Shown one piece after another: positions 16,041 to 24,800 of a stretch of 32,466 bases of DNA. Under the pieces are notes generated by a model. That model saw only the letters and a list, made by a program, of their open reading frames with translations, was not told where the DNA came from and ran no database searches. Within the stretch, counting starts at the first letter, position 1; each line of letters opens with the position of its first letter. The DNA is from Candidatus Obscuribacterales bacterium (lineage in GTDB: Bacteria; Cyanobacteriota; Vampirovibrionia; Obscuribacterales; Obscuribacteraceae): the NCBI GenBank assembly GCA_019745505.1, contig JAIETE010000056.1:1-32466 (forward strand), written 5' to 3'. Position numbers and translations under genes: made by a program.

Positions 16041-17105
16041 ATGGAACGATTCCACCAGTACGACCCTGCTCAAATGCTCGGGCCAAGCCCGCTTGCAAAA
16101 GCGAGTGATGAGCTCATTCTGAAGCACATGGTTTCGCCCCAAGTAAAAGCCCTTCTGGGCCCTGTAACCGGAGGTCGTGTCGAACTCCGCGAGACTCAGG
16201 CCGGCTTTTTCCCCGGGGACGAAGTGTCGAATATCAACGGCAACGTAATCACGGGACGCAACGGCGAAGCGCTGGTCCGCTTCCCCTACGTGTCCAGCCT
16301 CTACGAGCACAAGAACGGCTGCCTGATCATCAAGCGCGACTTCGTGAAGATCAAGGTCTTCGCCTGGCTCGGCGACTGGAAAGCAGGCAAAGCTGAGCTC
16401 ATTCTCAGCACCGCTCTGCGCGATCGGCGCCACGACGGCACCAAGCTCGCCAACGACTGCTCGCTGCTCGACTATCCTTACGACGACCCGGTTTTGTCCA
16501 AACGGATGACGGTGGAAGGTGTAACCGCCGACCTCGTCACAGCCGAAACGTCACTGTACAGCTACTTTCCTGGCTCCACCATCGCCAAAAGCGGGGGCGG
16601 CAAGCAGCTGGACGCCTTCATCGCCAAGCCGTTCACCTTCATGGACCGGCCCAAGCTCTTCCTGCGCCTGTTCAAGCGCGCCTGGAAGCTCGACCGCTTC
16701 CCCGGGCAAAACTCGATTCCCATCCCTGACGTCGGCAAACTCGCCCACGCCGGCTGGGAAGCAGTCGCGCGCGAGTGCGGCTTGGACGCTCTGGAAACCT
16801 GCCCGAGCCACTACCACGTCACCCTGTGGAACATGGCCAAAGGCTACACGTTCACGTATGCCGAGCAAGAGGCGAACATCAACGCCTACAAGGCCGGCAT
16901 CCAGAAGCTCAAGGACAACGGTGTCAAGCTGACGCGAGCGCAGGAGGCATGGGTGTGCGTGCTGAACAGCCTGGAGCCGAAGGAACTCATTCCCGAGCAC
17001 CTGCGCATGGATGTTCCGAAATGGCTCCAGACTTGCCTGGACCAGGAGTCCATCTGGCTCGTGAAGCCGCTTTCCGAGAAAGCAGTCCAACTGCTCAAGA
17101 AGTAA
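16041..17105 (+). CDS. Uncharacterised 354-residue protein
   Basis: A soluble 354-residue protein starting at ATG 16041, with GGAG about eight bases upstream; an overlapping ATG at 16037 is in another frame. No signal peptide or membrane helix. The middle is beta-rich with conserved-looking Gly/Asn turns (GDEVSNINGNVITGRNGEALVRF), the rest is mixed alpha/beta, with a helical C-terminus. Cys and His residues are scattered without a metal motif. Base composition is similar to fumC and richer in GC than the region downstream. It sits 105 bases after fumC and has its own strong terminator. I do not recognise the family. Confidence 0.7.
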   Translation: MERFHQYDPAQMLGPSPLAKASDELILKHMVSPQVKALLGPVTGGRVELRETQAGFFPGDEVSNINGNVITGRNGEALVRFPYVSSLYEHKNGCLIIKRDFVKIKVFAWLGDWKAGKAELILSTALRDRRHDGTKLANDCSLLDYPYDDPVLSKRMTVEGVTADLVTAETSLYSYFPGSTIAKSGGGKQLDAFIAKPFTFMDRPKLFLRLFKRAWKLDRFPGQNSIPIPDVGKLAHAGWEAVARECGLDALETCPSHYHVTLWNMAKGYTFTYAEQEANINAYKAGIQKLKDNGVKLTRAQEAWVCVLNSLEPKELIPEHLRMDVPKWLQTCLDQESIWLVKPLSEKAVQLLKK

Positions 17106-17140
17106 AAGCCGTCCGAAGAACCGGCAACGATGGTTAACTC

Positions 17141-17187
17141 AGCAGAAATTCGTGTACTCTGACCGGTGCCGAATTTCTGCTTTTTTT
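17141..17187 (+). terminator. Rho-independent terminator of the gene at 16041
   Basis: GCAGAAATTCG (17142-17152) pairs perfectly with CGAATTTCTGC (17170-17180), followed by seven T at 17181-17187. Confidence 0.92.
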
Positions 17188-17223
17188 GCATGTTTTACTA
17201 TTTGCCGTAGTATCAACACCACC

Positions 17224-17266
17224 AAAACGAATAACCCTAGAGCCGGGAAGGCTAAAGGGTTATTCG
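17224..17266 (-). terminator. Terminator of the minus-strand NADAR/tRNA-like array transcript
   Basis: CGAATAACCC (17228-17237) pairs with GGGTTATTCG (17257-17266), with an inner AGCC/GGCT pair. On the minus strand the stem is followed by TTTT (17227-17224). It lies just past the last tRNA-like repeat in the minus direction, which supports transcription of the array on that strand. Confidence 0.7.
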
Positions 17267-17721
17267 AGGGCTGTCCCAACGGGATTGTTTACCCGCATGT
17301 CCCACGGCTATGTAAAACCGGGGCTCCTTAGCCTGCTATGCGGTCTGCTTGTGAATACAAGACGCAGAGCGCCTTGACTGGAGTGATTACCAGCACGTCT
17401 CACGGCATCACCGGAGCTCACTAGACCACAGGCTTGTTAGGAATATGGGACGAAAGGGTTGCGCCAGCAGGACTGTCTACCTGCATGTCTCACGGCATCG
17501 CCGGAGCTCCTTAGCTTGCTTTGGCGGTCTTCTTGGGAATACGAGGCGCTTGCGCGTCTCGACGGGACTGAATACCCGCACGTCTCACGGCATCACCGGA
17601 GCTCCCTAGACCAGCAAACTTGTTAGGAATATAGCGCGAAATTGGGTCCCCCCAGTGGGATTCGAACCCACGTGTCTCACGGCATCGCCGGAGCTCCTTG
17701 GACCGCTAGGAATATGGGGGG
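17267..17721 (-). repeat. Five tandem tRNA-like repeats
   Basis: A core reading (plus strand) GTCTCACGGCATC[AG]CCGG then AGCTC recurs at 17397, 17487, 17582 and 17674, with a more divergent copy at 17299. The period is 90-98 bp. Read on the minus strand each copy runs TATTCC, a variable insert, GGAGC[TC]CCGG, a small loop, CCGTGAGAC, then a T-arm-like hairpin (for example GCGGG...CCCGT). Only the copy nearest the NADAR gene has a fully tRNA-like layout; the other four have longer inserts where the D-loop would be and non-consensus T-loops. The fifth copy at 17299 has a longer loop at the anticodon-arm position. Confidence 0.65.
17647..17721 (-). tRNA. tRNA-like cloverleaf with abnormal anticodon arm (degenerate tRNA or tRNA mimic)
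   Basis: On the minus strand this 75-nt element has a perfect 7-bp acceptor stem (CCCCCCA 17721-17715 with TGGGGGG 17654-17648), TA linker, a 4-bp D stem (TTCC/GGAG) with an 11-nt loop containing GG, and a 5-bp T stem GTGGG/CCCAC around the consensus loop TTCGAAT. CCA is not encoded. The anticodon position instead folds as CTC-CGGC-GAT-GCCG-T-GAG, a 7-bp stem with one bulge and a three-base loop, so no normal seven-base anticodon loop with U33 exists. It is therefore probably not a decoding tRNA. It is the first of five related repeats, 54 bases after the NADAR stop on the same strand. Confidence 0.5.
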
Positions 17722-17775
17722 GCAAGGGTTGTCTCAATCATACGACGAGCCGCGAGAGTTCGGGCAACTCAGCTG

Positions 17776-18234
17776 TTACGCCAAGCGTGCCGCGAACTCG
17801 TCGCGAATCTCGCGCATGATTTTGCAGAACGCGTCATGCGGGTCGTGTTCCTTGCCCGGCAGAACATGCACGATAGGCCTGGGCAGGGTTTCGACGAACG
17901 CGCGAGCGATCTCGGGGTGTGCTTCGAGCTTGGCTCGGTTCGCTGCCTTGATGAGGTCCATGTGCTCCGGGGAATCGAACTTGATCTTGCGACCATGGTA
18001 GTCGATGAACTCCGGATTGACCTTTGGGCAAGCGTGCTTGCTACGAGCACCCCACATCGGAGCGACCTTAGCTCTCTTAGCCTCGTTGTCAGTGATGACC
18101 AACCAGGTGTAGAAAGCTTCGACCGAACCGAACGACACGCCGTCCAGGACGAACGGAGTGTGAGCGAAGTGAGACATCAAACGACCGATCTCCTCATCGG
18201 AGTTCGACCAGATGTTCAGCGGATGCGTATTCAT
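17776..18234 (-). CDS. NADAR-domain protein (YbiA/DUF1768 family)
   Basis: A 152-residue stand-alone NADAR domain. The ORF extends to 18411, but AAAGGAGG lies directly before the ATG at 18234. Family features: an N-terminal N-I-W-S plus L-M-S-H-F-A-H-T-P-F-V-L-D-G segment, S-V-E-A-F-Y-T-W-L, and A-K-R-A-K-V-A-P-M-W-G. NADAR proteins hydrolyse N-glycosidic bonds in NAD/ADP-ribose- or riboflavin-pathway-related molecules, and some remove ADP-ribose from guanine and so act as antitoxins to DarT-type toxins. No DarT homologue is seen in this window. It aligns along its length with the C-terminal half of the protein at 27242. Downstream on the same strand lie five tRNA-like repeats. Confidence 0.85.
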   Translation of the reverse strand: MNTHPLNIWSNSDEEIGRLMSHFAHTPFVLDGVSFGSVEAFYTWLVITDNEAKRAKVAPMWGARSKHACPKVNPEFIDYHGRKIKFDSPEHMDLIKAANRAKLEAHPEIARAFVETLPRPIVHVLPGKEHDPHDAFCKIMREIRDEFAARLA

Positions 18235-18255
18235 GGCTGCCTCCTTTGAGTTTGT

Positions 18256-18269
18256 GATGCTTTCGCATC
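18256..18269 (-). promoter_or_regulatory. Leader hairpin with GAAA tetraloop before the NADAR start
   Basis: On the minus strand GATGC-GAAA-GCATC lies 22 bases before the ATG, just upstream of the strong AGGAGG. It could stabilise the mRNA 5' end or affect translation. Confidence 0.35.
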
Positions 18270-18321
18270 GGGTTGAATCGACCGTTAGATTTCCCACCTC
18301 CAGAGTTAGGAGGTCAAAGAA

Positions 18322-18351
18322 CGCAAAATGTGCATGAGTTTGAATTTTGCG
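18322..18351. promoter_or_regulatory. Inverted repeat upstream of the NADAR gene
   Basis: CGCAAAAT (18322-18329) and ATTTTGCG (18344-18351) form a perfect 8-bp dyad with 14 bases between, about 90 bases before the NADAR start. It is placed like an operator. Confidence 0.35.
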
Positions 18352-18600
18352 GTTGCTTGTACGGAAATTCCTGTGAGTCGAAGAAAAGTAATTAGGACTT
18401 GAACGTATCAAGACATAAGAAGCAAAGACAAATTTCTCGAGTAAACCTAAGTGTTGAAATATGGCTTCTATTACTCTGCAAGGGCTTCAGGACACCCAAG
18501 GGGTAGTTTTTGGGGTGGGAAAAACTATTTTTTGAACCAATTTGAGAAGCCCTAAAACCCACTGTGATTAGTAGTTTCCCCACACATTAACCCCCGTTAA

Positions 18601-18630
18601 CAGGTTGGTTAGCTCGCGCTAATGAACCTG
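18601..18630. promoter_or_regulatory. Interrupted palindrome, hairpin-forming
   Basis: CAGGTT, two bases, TTAGC, TCGC, GCTAA, two bases, AACCTG: two perfect arms separated by a 2x2 internal loop, 30 nt in all. No T-run on either side. It lies 240 bases past the giant gene in its transcription direction. Confidence 0.4.
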
Positions 18631-18853
18631 AAATTGACAAAATGCTTCCAACATTAGAGCCTCTGCGAGCGCTACTAGCGCGTTCACTCAAAAGCGCCTC
18701 AGCCACTCACTTTTCCAAAACGAAGATTGTGAATTCACTGGTGAAACTAGCGCTGCGATTTACGCGCTGATTTTCTACGGTGCGGCAAAGAAAATCCGCA
18801 CTGCATTTTGAAGCTCGCAAAGTCTTGGGCGCGGAAGTTTTTCACCCGCTGTA

Positions 18854-18870
18854 AACGTACTATGTACGTT
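18854..18870 (-). terminator. Small dyad overlapping the giant gene's stop
   Basis: AACGTAC (18854-18860) and GTACGTT (18864-18870) pair perfectly with a 3-nt loop; the dyad covers the stop codon region of the giant gene. No T-run, so its role in termination is doubtful. Confidence 0.3.
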
Positions 18871-21800
18871 AATTTCCGTATTTTGCTCGGTAATCGGCGA
18901 GTATCTGTTCGAACATATTTCGCTGATAGAGGTGGTGAAAATTCTCGCGAGTCTTGTCGCCGATCCTTTCCCAGTTAGCTAATGCTTCATCCACACTCTT
19001 GCCACGAGAAAGAACATCATGCAAAGCATTAACCAGACCGGTTCTATCTTTTCCGTGGTAGCAATGAATAAAGACTTTCTTGCCCTCTGCCTCGGCTTTG
19101 GCGATTACGGATTGAACTTGATGAAGACTGTCCAGCATCTGACCATAAGCAGCAGAACCTACGGCCGGATACTCGGTTGGTATTTTGATATTGAGCATTT
19201 GTGGACGCTTATCGTCCGGCAACTTATCGGCCCAGCTTCTCTGTCTGACAATGGACTGTAATTCCTTGTCATTGTTGATGCCGCGCAAATCTATGACAAT
19301 GTCGGCTCCGGTCTCCTCGACCATTCTGGCGAACTCTTTGTCATTGGCAGGCGCTCCGCCTCTCCAAAGATTGCCCGAGACCTCGGATCTCGGAGCTATC
19401 GCACCGCGCTCTGCCTGTCTGTATGAGTTATTGGCACGATCTTTGAGGACATTGAAATTGAACTCTCGAACCACACGTGGATTGTTGGTTGGCTGGCTCC
19501 GATAAGGATTGATTGCCCCCACTTCTTTGCCGCCGGAATTGTCTGTCCACTTAGCACTGCCGCCAAGGACACGCAGCTCTGCTTCCGAGAATCCGAGCGC
19601 CTTAAGGGCCGGTGAATCATAGAATTGGGGCAGCAGATTATCTTCGGCATAAACCAGCGCATAAGGCCTATTCTTGATAGCTAATTCATCGAGATGCTTG
19701 TAACCGGCTAATTGCACAACCATCAGCTCGGCGCCCGAATCCTTAATCAAATCACCCAGCACCAATCCCTTTGCGCCGGGCGCGGTAGGAAGCGGTGAAT
19801 CCAGGTGATTGACTAATTGCTGTCCGCTGTAGACATAGTCGTCCATATAGACTACGACTTTGTCTTTGAAGGCTTTGGGATTCGCCGCAAAATCGCCCAG
19901 CGAGACGAATTGATCTTTGCGAGCTCCACTGACGCGCCCGTAGAGATGCTGCACCAGGTTGGCACTGCCATTATTCTCGACTCCGGTTAGAATAACTACG
20001 TCATCCATCGTCTTGCCGGGCGGAAGCGAGGTCTTGATCTTGTCGGGCAGCTTCTGCAGTCGATTCATCAAGACATCGTAGTTGTTGTTGAGCATACCGT
20101 CGCGAAGCATGACAGCGACTGCCTCTTGCTGCGCAGGCGTAATGGGGGTTTTCTCCCCGTTCAGCTTATAGTTTTTCAACCAAGATTCCACATCTCTCGC
20201 CTGGACATCAGCCAGAGCAAGGTTTCCGTCCTTCTTATTGACCGCCATCATCGGGCGGCGGAGCACATCGGAATGGTAAAGTGCCAAAGCTTCATCAACA
20301 TTGCCCTTCTTCAGCCGCGGTCCCCGCCCACTTACTTCTACGTCGCTCGGGCGAATCACTCTGGCATTGCCGAATTGCGCAGCGGCATCGTTGAGCGGCT
20401 TCTGCATGACATGCTTGACTGCCAGAGACATCGCTTCGCGCTCGACTTGTTCTGGGGTCAACTTAGCATCTGCGGCTCTCGCTTGCGCTCTGAACGGCTC
20501 CAAATCCAACTTTTTAGCTTCTGCAGTGAGGGCTGCAATCTTTTCTTGCAAGGCTTCCATGGATTGCGGAACTTTGTTAGCCAGGCTCAAATCCCAGAGG
20601 TTGACGCCGCTCTCGAAGCCACCAAGGTCGGTGGCATAGAATTCGGGCAATTTCTTCAGAAAAGCCGCTTGCTCAGCCGTAGCTCTAGCCAGATCTTCAA
20701 AAACAAGAATCGGTCCCGTACTGGCCGGCAAACCAGCTTTCATGGTGGACTGATCCAAAACCCGAATATCGACACCATTGGTCAAATCGGCATTTGTGCG
20801 CAACAAATAACCGAGAGCTTTGCTGGCTTCGTCTTCGCTCATGGCCACGACTGTAATACGCTCAGCATTCGGCGCTCTTTCCCTCAGCGCCTTGACTAGA
20901 TTTTCCATCTGGTGATCGAGAACTCGGCGGTGAGCATTCGGCGTGGAAGCCTCGATGATATGCATGGCCAGCTTCCTGTCTTCTTTCGGCACTTTATCCA
21001 GGATTTGCTTGAATTTGTCCCCAATGATCGGCGCCTCGTTCTGGCGTCTGGCAAGCTCAGCGGATATGTCTTTAATCTGCTGGAGATCCGGCTCTCGTCC
21101 GGGAACCGAATCGCGAACCTTGATCTGCGGCTCTTCAACGACATCTCGAAGATTTTCCGGCGTGTCTGCGTTTTCCCTGACAGGCGGCTTTTCTTTGACC
21201 GGTGGAGTGTCTCCGCCGTCACGTCCAGGGCCAGGTTGTTCGCCCTCTGTCCTCAAAGGCGGATCACCTTCGGTGCGGACAACCGGCGCTTCGCCATCCG
21301 TCCGTAGGACGGCAGGTTTGTTATCGTTGGCGAATCTTGGTTCGGAAGGAATCACTGGCTCTTCGACAACTTCGCGACGTCCGACTGCGCGAGAGAATGT
21401 CGGTTCGTCGACGGGCTGCTGATGCACGGAGCGATTGGCCGCAGCCGCTACATTGTCGAGCTGCGAAGCTTCACGAGAAACGGCAGAACGCACGGCATTC
21501 CAACTCTTACCCGCGACCATTGCGCCGGGCACGAGCACGAAAGGACCAACGCCTCCGCCCAAAGCACCGAAGGTCGTAGCTGTACCTGCCATTTTGAGAA
21601 ACTCTTGAAAGTCTCTCGCCTCTGCTCCGGCTCTGATTGTTCCGGACAATCCGCCCCCCGCCATGCCGGCAAGAGTGTTGGCCGGAGCGCTCATAACAAG
21701 CTGTTTCAACACCGTTCGGCTTTGTTCTTCAACCGCTTCGGTAACCGAACGACGCAACAAGGCAGCAACAGCTTGTTCTTCTCCTTCTCTGGCAATTTGT

Positions 21801-24800
21801 TTGGAAAGCGCCTCAATCGCCTCTTGCGAAATTTTTCCGCCTTTAGCAAGCCCTTCTTTGACGATCGCCTGGGCGCCTTTTTTCAAGGCGACTTCGGCAC
21901 CTTCCTTGAGCATTTGGCGTCCACCGAGGACAATCATTTTCTCGGCCGCGCTCTTAGCGACTCCAGCTCCCAAGAATGTTGTGAAACCATCAGCAAAACC
22001 GGTCGCACCATCAAGCACAACCTGACTACTGCCCCAATCATAGTCACCGCCCATAATGGCACCTTTGGCACCCACTTTAAACACTGCAGCGGCGGCTCCG
22101 GTATATGCGAGCAGAGAAAGACTTACACCTCCCGTAAAGAACGAGCCGCCAACGGCGACAGCGGCGATGGTGGTATCGACAACGGCGTCGGCCAGAGCCT
22201 CTTTGGAGGAAGCGTGCATGTCTACCATCTTGTAGAGATTATCTACATATTCACGCATCTTGGCGGGATCTTCGACCATCTTGGCGGCCAGCTGATTAAC
22301 CTCATTGTCCAGCTGGTAGCCGGTGCCGTCCCAGGCATTGTCGACAAACCTGCTGCCGAAGCCGGATCTAGTCGTCGCGGCTTCCTGCATGGCATAGAGA
22401 AACTCCGAACGCGCATCTCTGCCGTTTACCTGCCTGAGAGCCTGGCGCTGGTCTTTACCGCCCAGCTCTGACACCAAATCGGCAGAAAGATCGCCGCCGT
22501 ATTTGCGCGCATACTCGTCTCTGACTCTTTGAATTCGGCCCTGGATGATCTGGTCTATTTCGGCTTCGGACTTGCCCTCTGCCTTCAATTGCGAGCGGTC
22601 ATTCAAGGCGGCCAATGTTTCTTTTATCTCGGCTTCACTGGTTCCCAGCCCTAGCTGATAAGAACGCAATTTGTCTTCCGGTCGCATTTCTCCCTGCTCC
22701 ATCGAGGCAAGAGCGACCTTCCGCTCGTCTTCACTGAGAAAGCCCATTACTCTTTCTTGGAAGCGCTTGTCGGTAAGGATTCTTTGTTTTTCTGCAGCAC
22801 TGGCGCGCTGAATGTCCCGGTACGCGCCCTGCTCGTCGTCGTCGAAGACACCATTGTTGAGCTCCATCTGCAATTCGATGGAAAGCTTGCCCGTTTCTAT
22901 CAGCGGTTTGGCGTACTTCTCGTAGTCAGAACTTCCCATCGCCCGGCGCGCGGCATCTCTAAACTGGTCAGAAAATGCCTTGTCTTCGGGCGTTTGAGGA
23001 TTGGTGATGCGCTCGCGCATCTTGGGATCTTTGTCGAAAGCGCTCTGTATGTCTCTTATAACCTGAGCTTCATCGGCATCGACGTAGGAAGCCTGCAAGT
23101 TCAACTTATCGAGAATGCCCATGACAGGCTTTTCGCCGCGCTTGACCTGATCGAGCAAACCAAAAGCAACTTGCTGTTCGCTGGCGTCCAACGCTCCTTT
23201 CAGTTTTGCATCCAGATCGTCTTTGAATTTCTTGTCTTCCGCGCTCGCATTCGGCTCGCTGCCGCGCTTGTACTGAGCACGCTCGTTGTCCGTCATGCTT
23301 TCGAGCGTTCGGTAGATAGCAGCTTCGTCGTTGTTGTACCAGCGCTTGTTGTCTTCAATAGCATCAAGGATAGGACGGCGCTGCTGTTGACTGGCTTCGT
23401 AGGAGGCTGCGTTCCTCTTATCGGTGATCACTTTCATCGTGCGATCGAATTCTTCTTGCGAAAGATAAGTTTTCAAAACCTGCTCGATTTTGCCGATCTG
23501 CGCAGGATCGTTCTTCAATCTCTCCCAATCGTCTTTGGACATGTTCTCCACAGTGGAGATCACATCCTGCATGCTGGAATCGTAAATATTGCCGCGATGG
23601 TTGGCAAGTTGAGTGACCAGCGATCCGCCTTTCTGCGTGATCATGTCTTCCCATTTCGCCAGCTCATTGACTTGCGAATCACCGGAGAACCACTTGCCTG
23701 CAGCCGCCTTCAATTGCTCGTGAGTCTTGGTGTAATAGTCGAGTGCCTTCTTTCTGTCCGCTTCTGAAACCGGTGTCTCCGGAGTTTCATTGTTGGCGAT
23801 TCTCTTTCCGAGAGCATATCTATCACGCTCTTCTTTGCTCATGTTTGCAAGAGACTGTTCGATGGCATCTTCGTTGTCGCCGAGCCAGCTTCTATTGTCC
23901 GAAACTTGAGTAGCTACCGAAAGCTTGCCGTACTCAGCATAATCTTGCACATGATTCAATTGAGTGTCGGTCACATTGCCGGACAGCCCGAAAGTGAAGG
24001 CGTGATACCAATGACCCTCGAAATTATCCTTGATGAGCTTTTGCCCTTCGGGTCCGGCAAAATAATCTCGTACTTCTTTGGGAGCCCGGCGCATTGCCTC
24101 CTGGAACATTTCAGCATTGCCGGCATTTGCCGCATCTACAGCCAGTTTTTTCGTATCTTCAGGCGTGCGCTGATCGTGTCCTTTGATATAAACCGCAGCA
24201 GCGGCTTTGGTTTCTTTCGAAAGATTCGGATCGTTTTGAATGGCATCGTTCAAGCTGACGCCGTAACGACGACGATATTCGGCATCGGTTTTCGCGATTT
24301 CAGCAGAACTCATTGTTTCCAAAGAGTTGCGAACAATCTTCTCCAGCTCGGTGTTCGAACGTCCGAATGTTTCACCGCGCTCAACTAATGCCTGCCTGAT
24401 AGTGCCCGCATTGTCGGCGCCATCCGGACGAGTCAACAAAGACTTCGCCTTCTCGAGGTCGGAGCCTTTCATCTCATCCTCGAATTCTTTTTCGAGATCC
24501 CAGCCGTACTTGTCCTTGTACTTCCGGTCCCAAATCTCCTTGATCATCTTGCGCTCGGCTTCGGTTTTGTTTTCCAAAGTCGCATAGATCGTATCTTTGT
24601 CCGTTCCGGCACCCCACATAAAACCACGGTTCATCGCGGTTTCTAGAGCCTCGGCGGCGGCATCCATTGCTTGATAATTGACGTCCTGGCGCGAACCGTC
24701 CATTTTGCGCCACTGCCTGTTGCCGGCAGCATCTTCATGGAAATAGCTGCCGTCTTTTTCAACTTTGACGGTGCCCTGCCACTGTGCGCCATCTTTGGTG

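Larger units (their letters stand above)
18235..18868. other. 630-bp gap between the NADAR gene and the giant gene
   Basis: No ORF is convincing. The end nearest the NADAR start carries its leader. Further in are an A/T-rich dyad at 18322-18351 and a strong interrupted palindrome at 18601-18630. Base composition is lower in GC than in the flanking genes. Confidence 0.5.

Noticed and set aside
17267-17721. CRISPR array
   Set aside because: The period is 90-98 bp with homology along most of each unit and tRNA-like folding; there are no short exact repeats with unique spacers and no cas genes.
17647-17721. Functional tRNA with assignable anticodon
   Set aside because: No seven-base anticodon loop with U33 can be formed; the arm folds to a stem with a three-base loop.
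17647-17721. 3' part of tmRNA
   Set aside because: The T-arm alone resembles it, but the acceptor pairs locally within 75 nt and no tag-peptide frame or matching 5' half is seen.
21422-22471. 349-codon and, at 22757-23767, 336-codon plus-strand ORFs
   Set aside because: Both are antisense to the giant gene, whose continuous frame holds recognisable annexin-like and phosphatase motifs; long antisense ORFs are expected in such GC-balanced genes.
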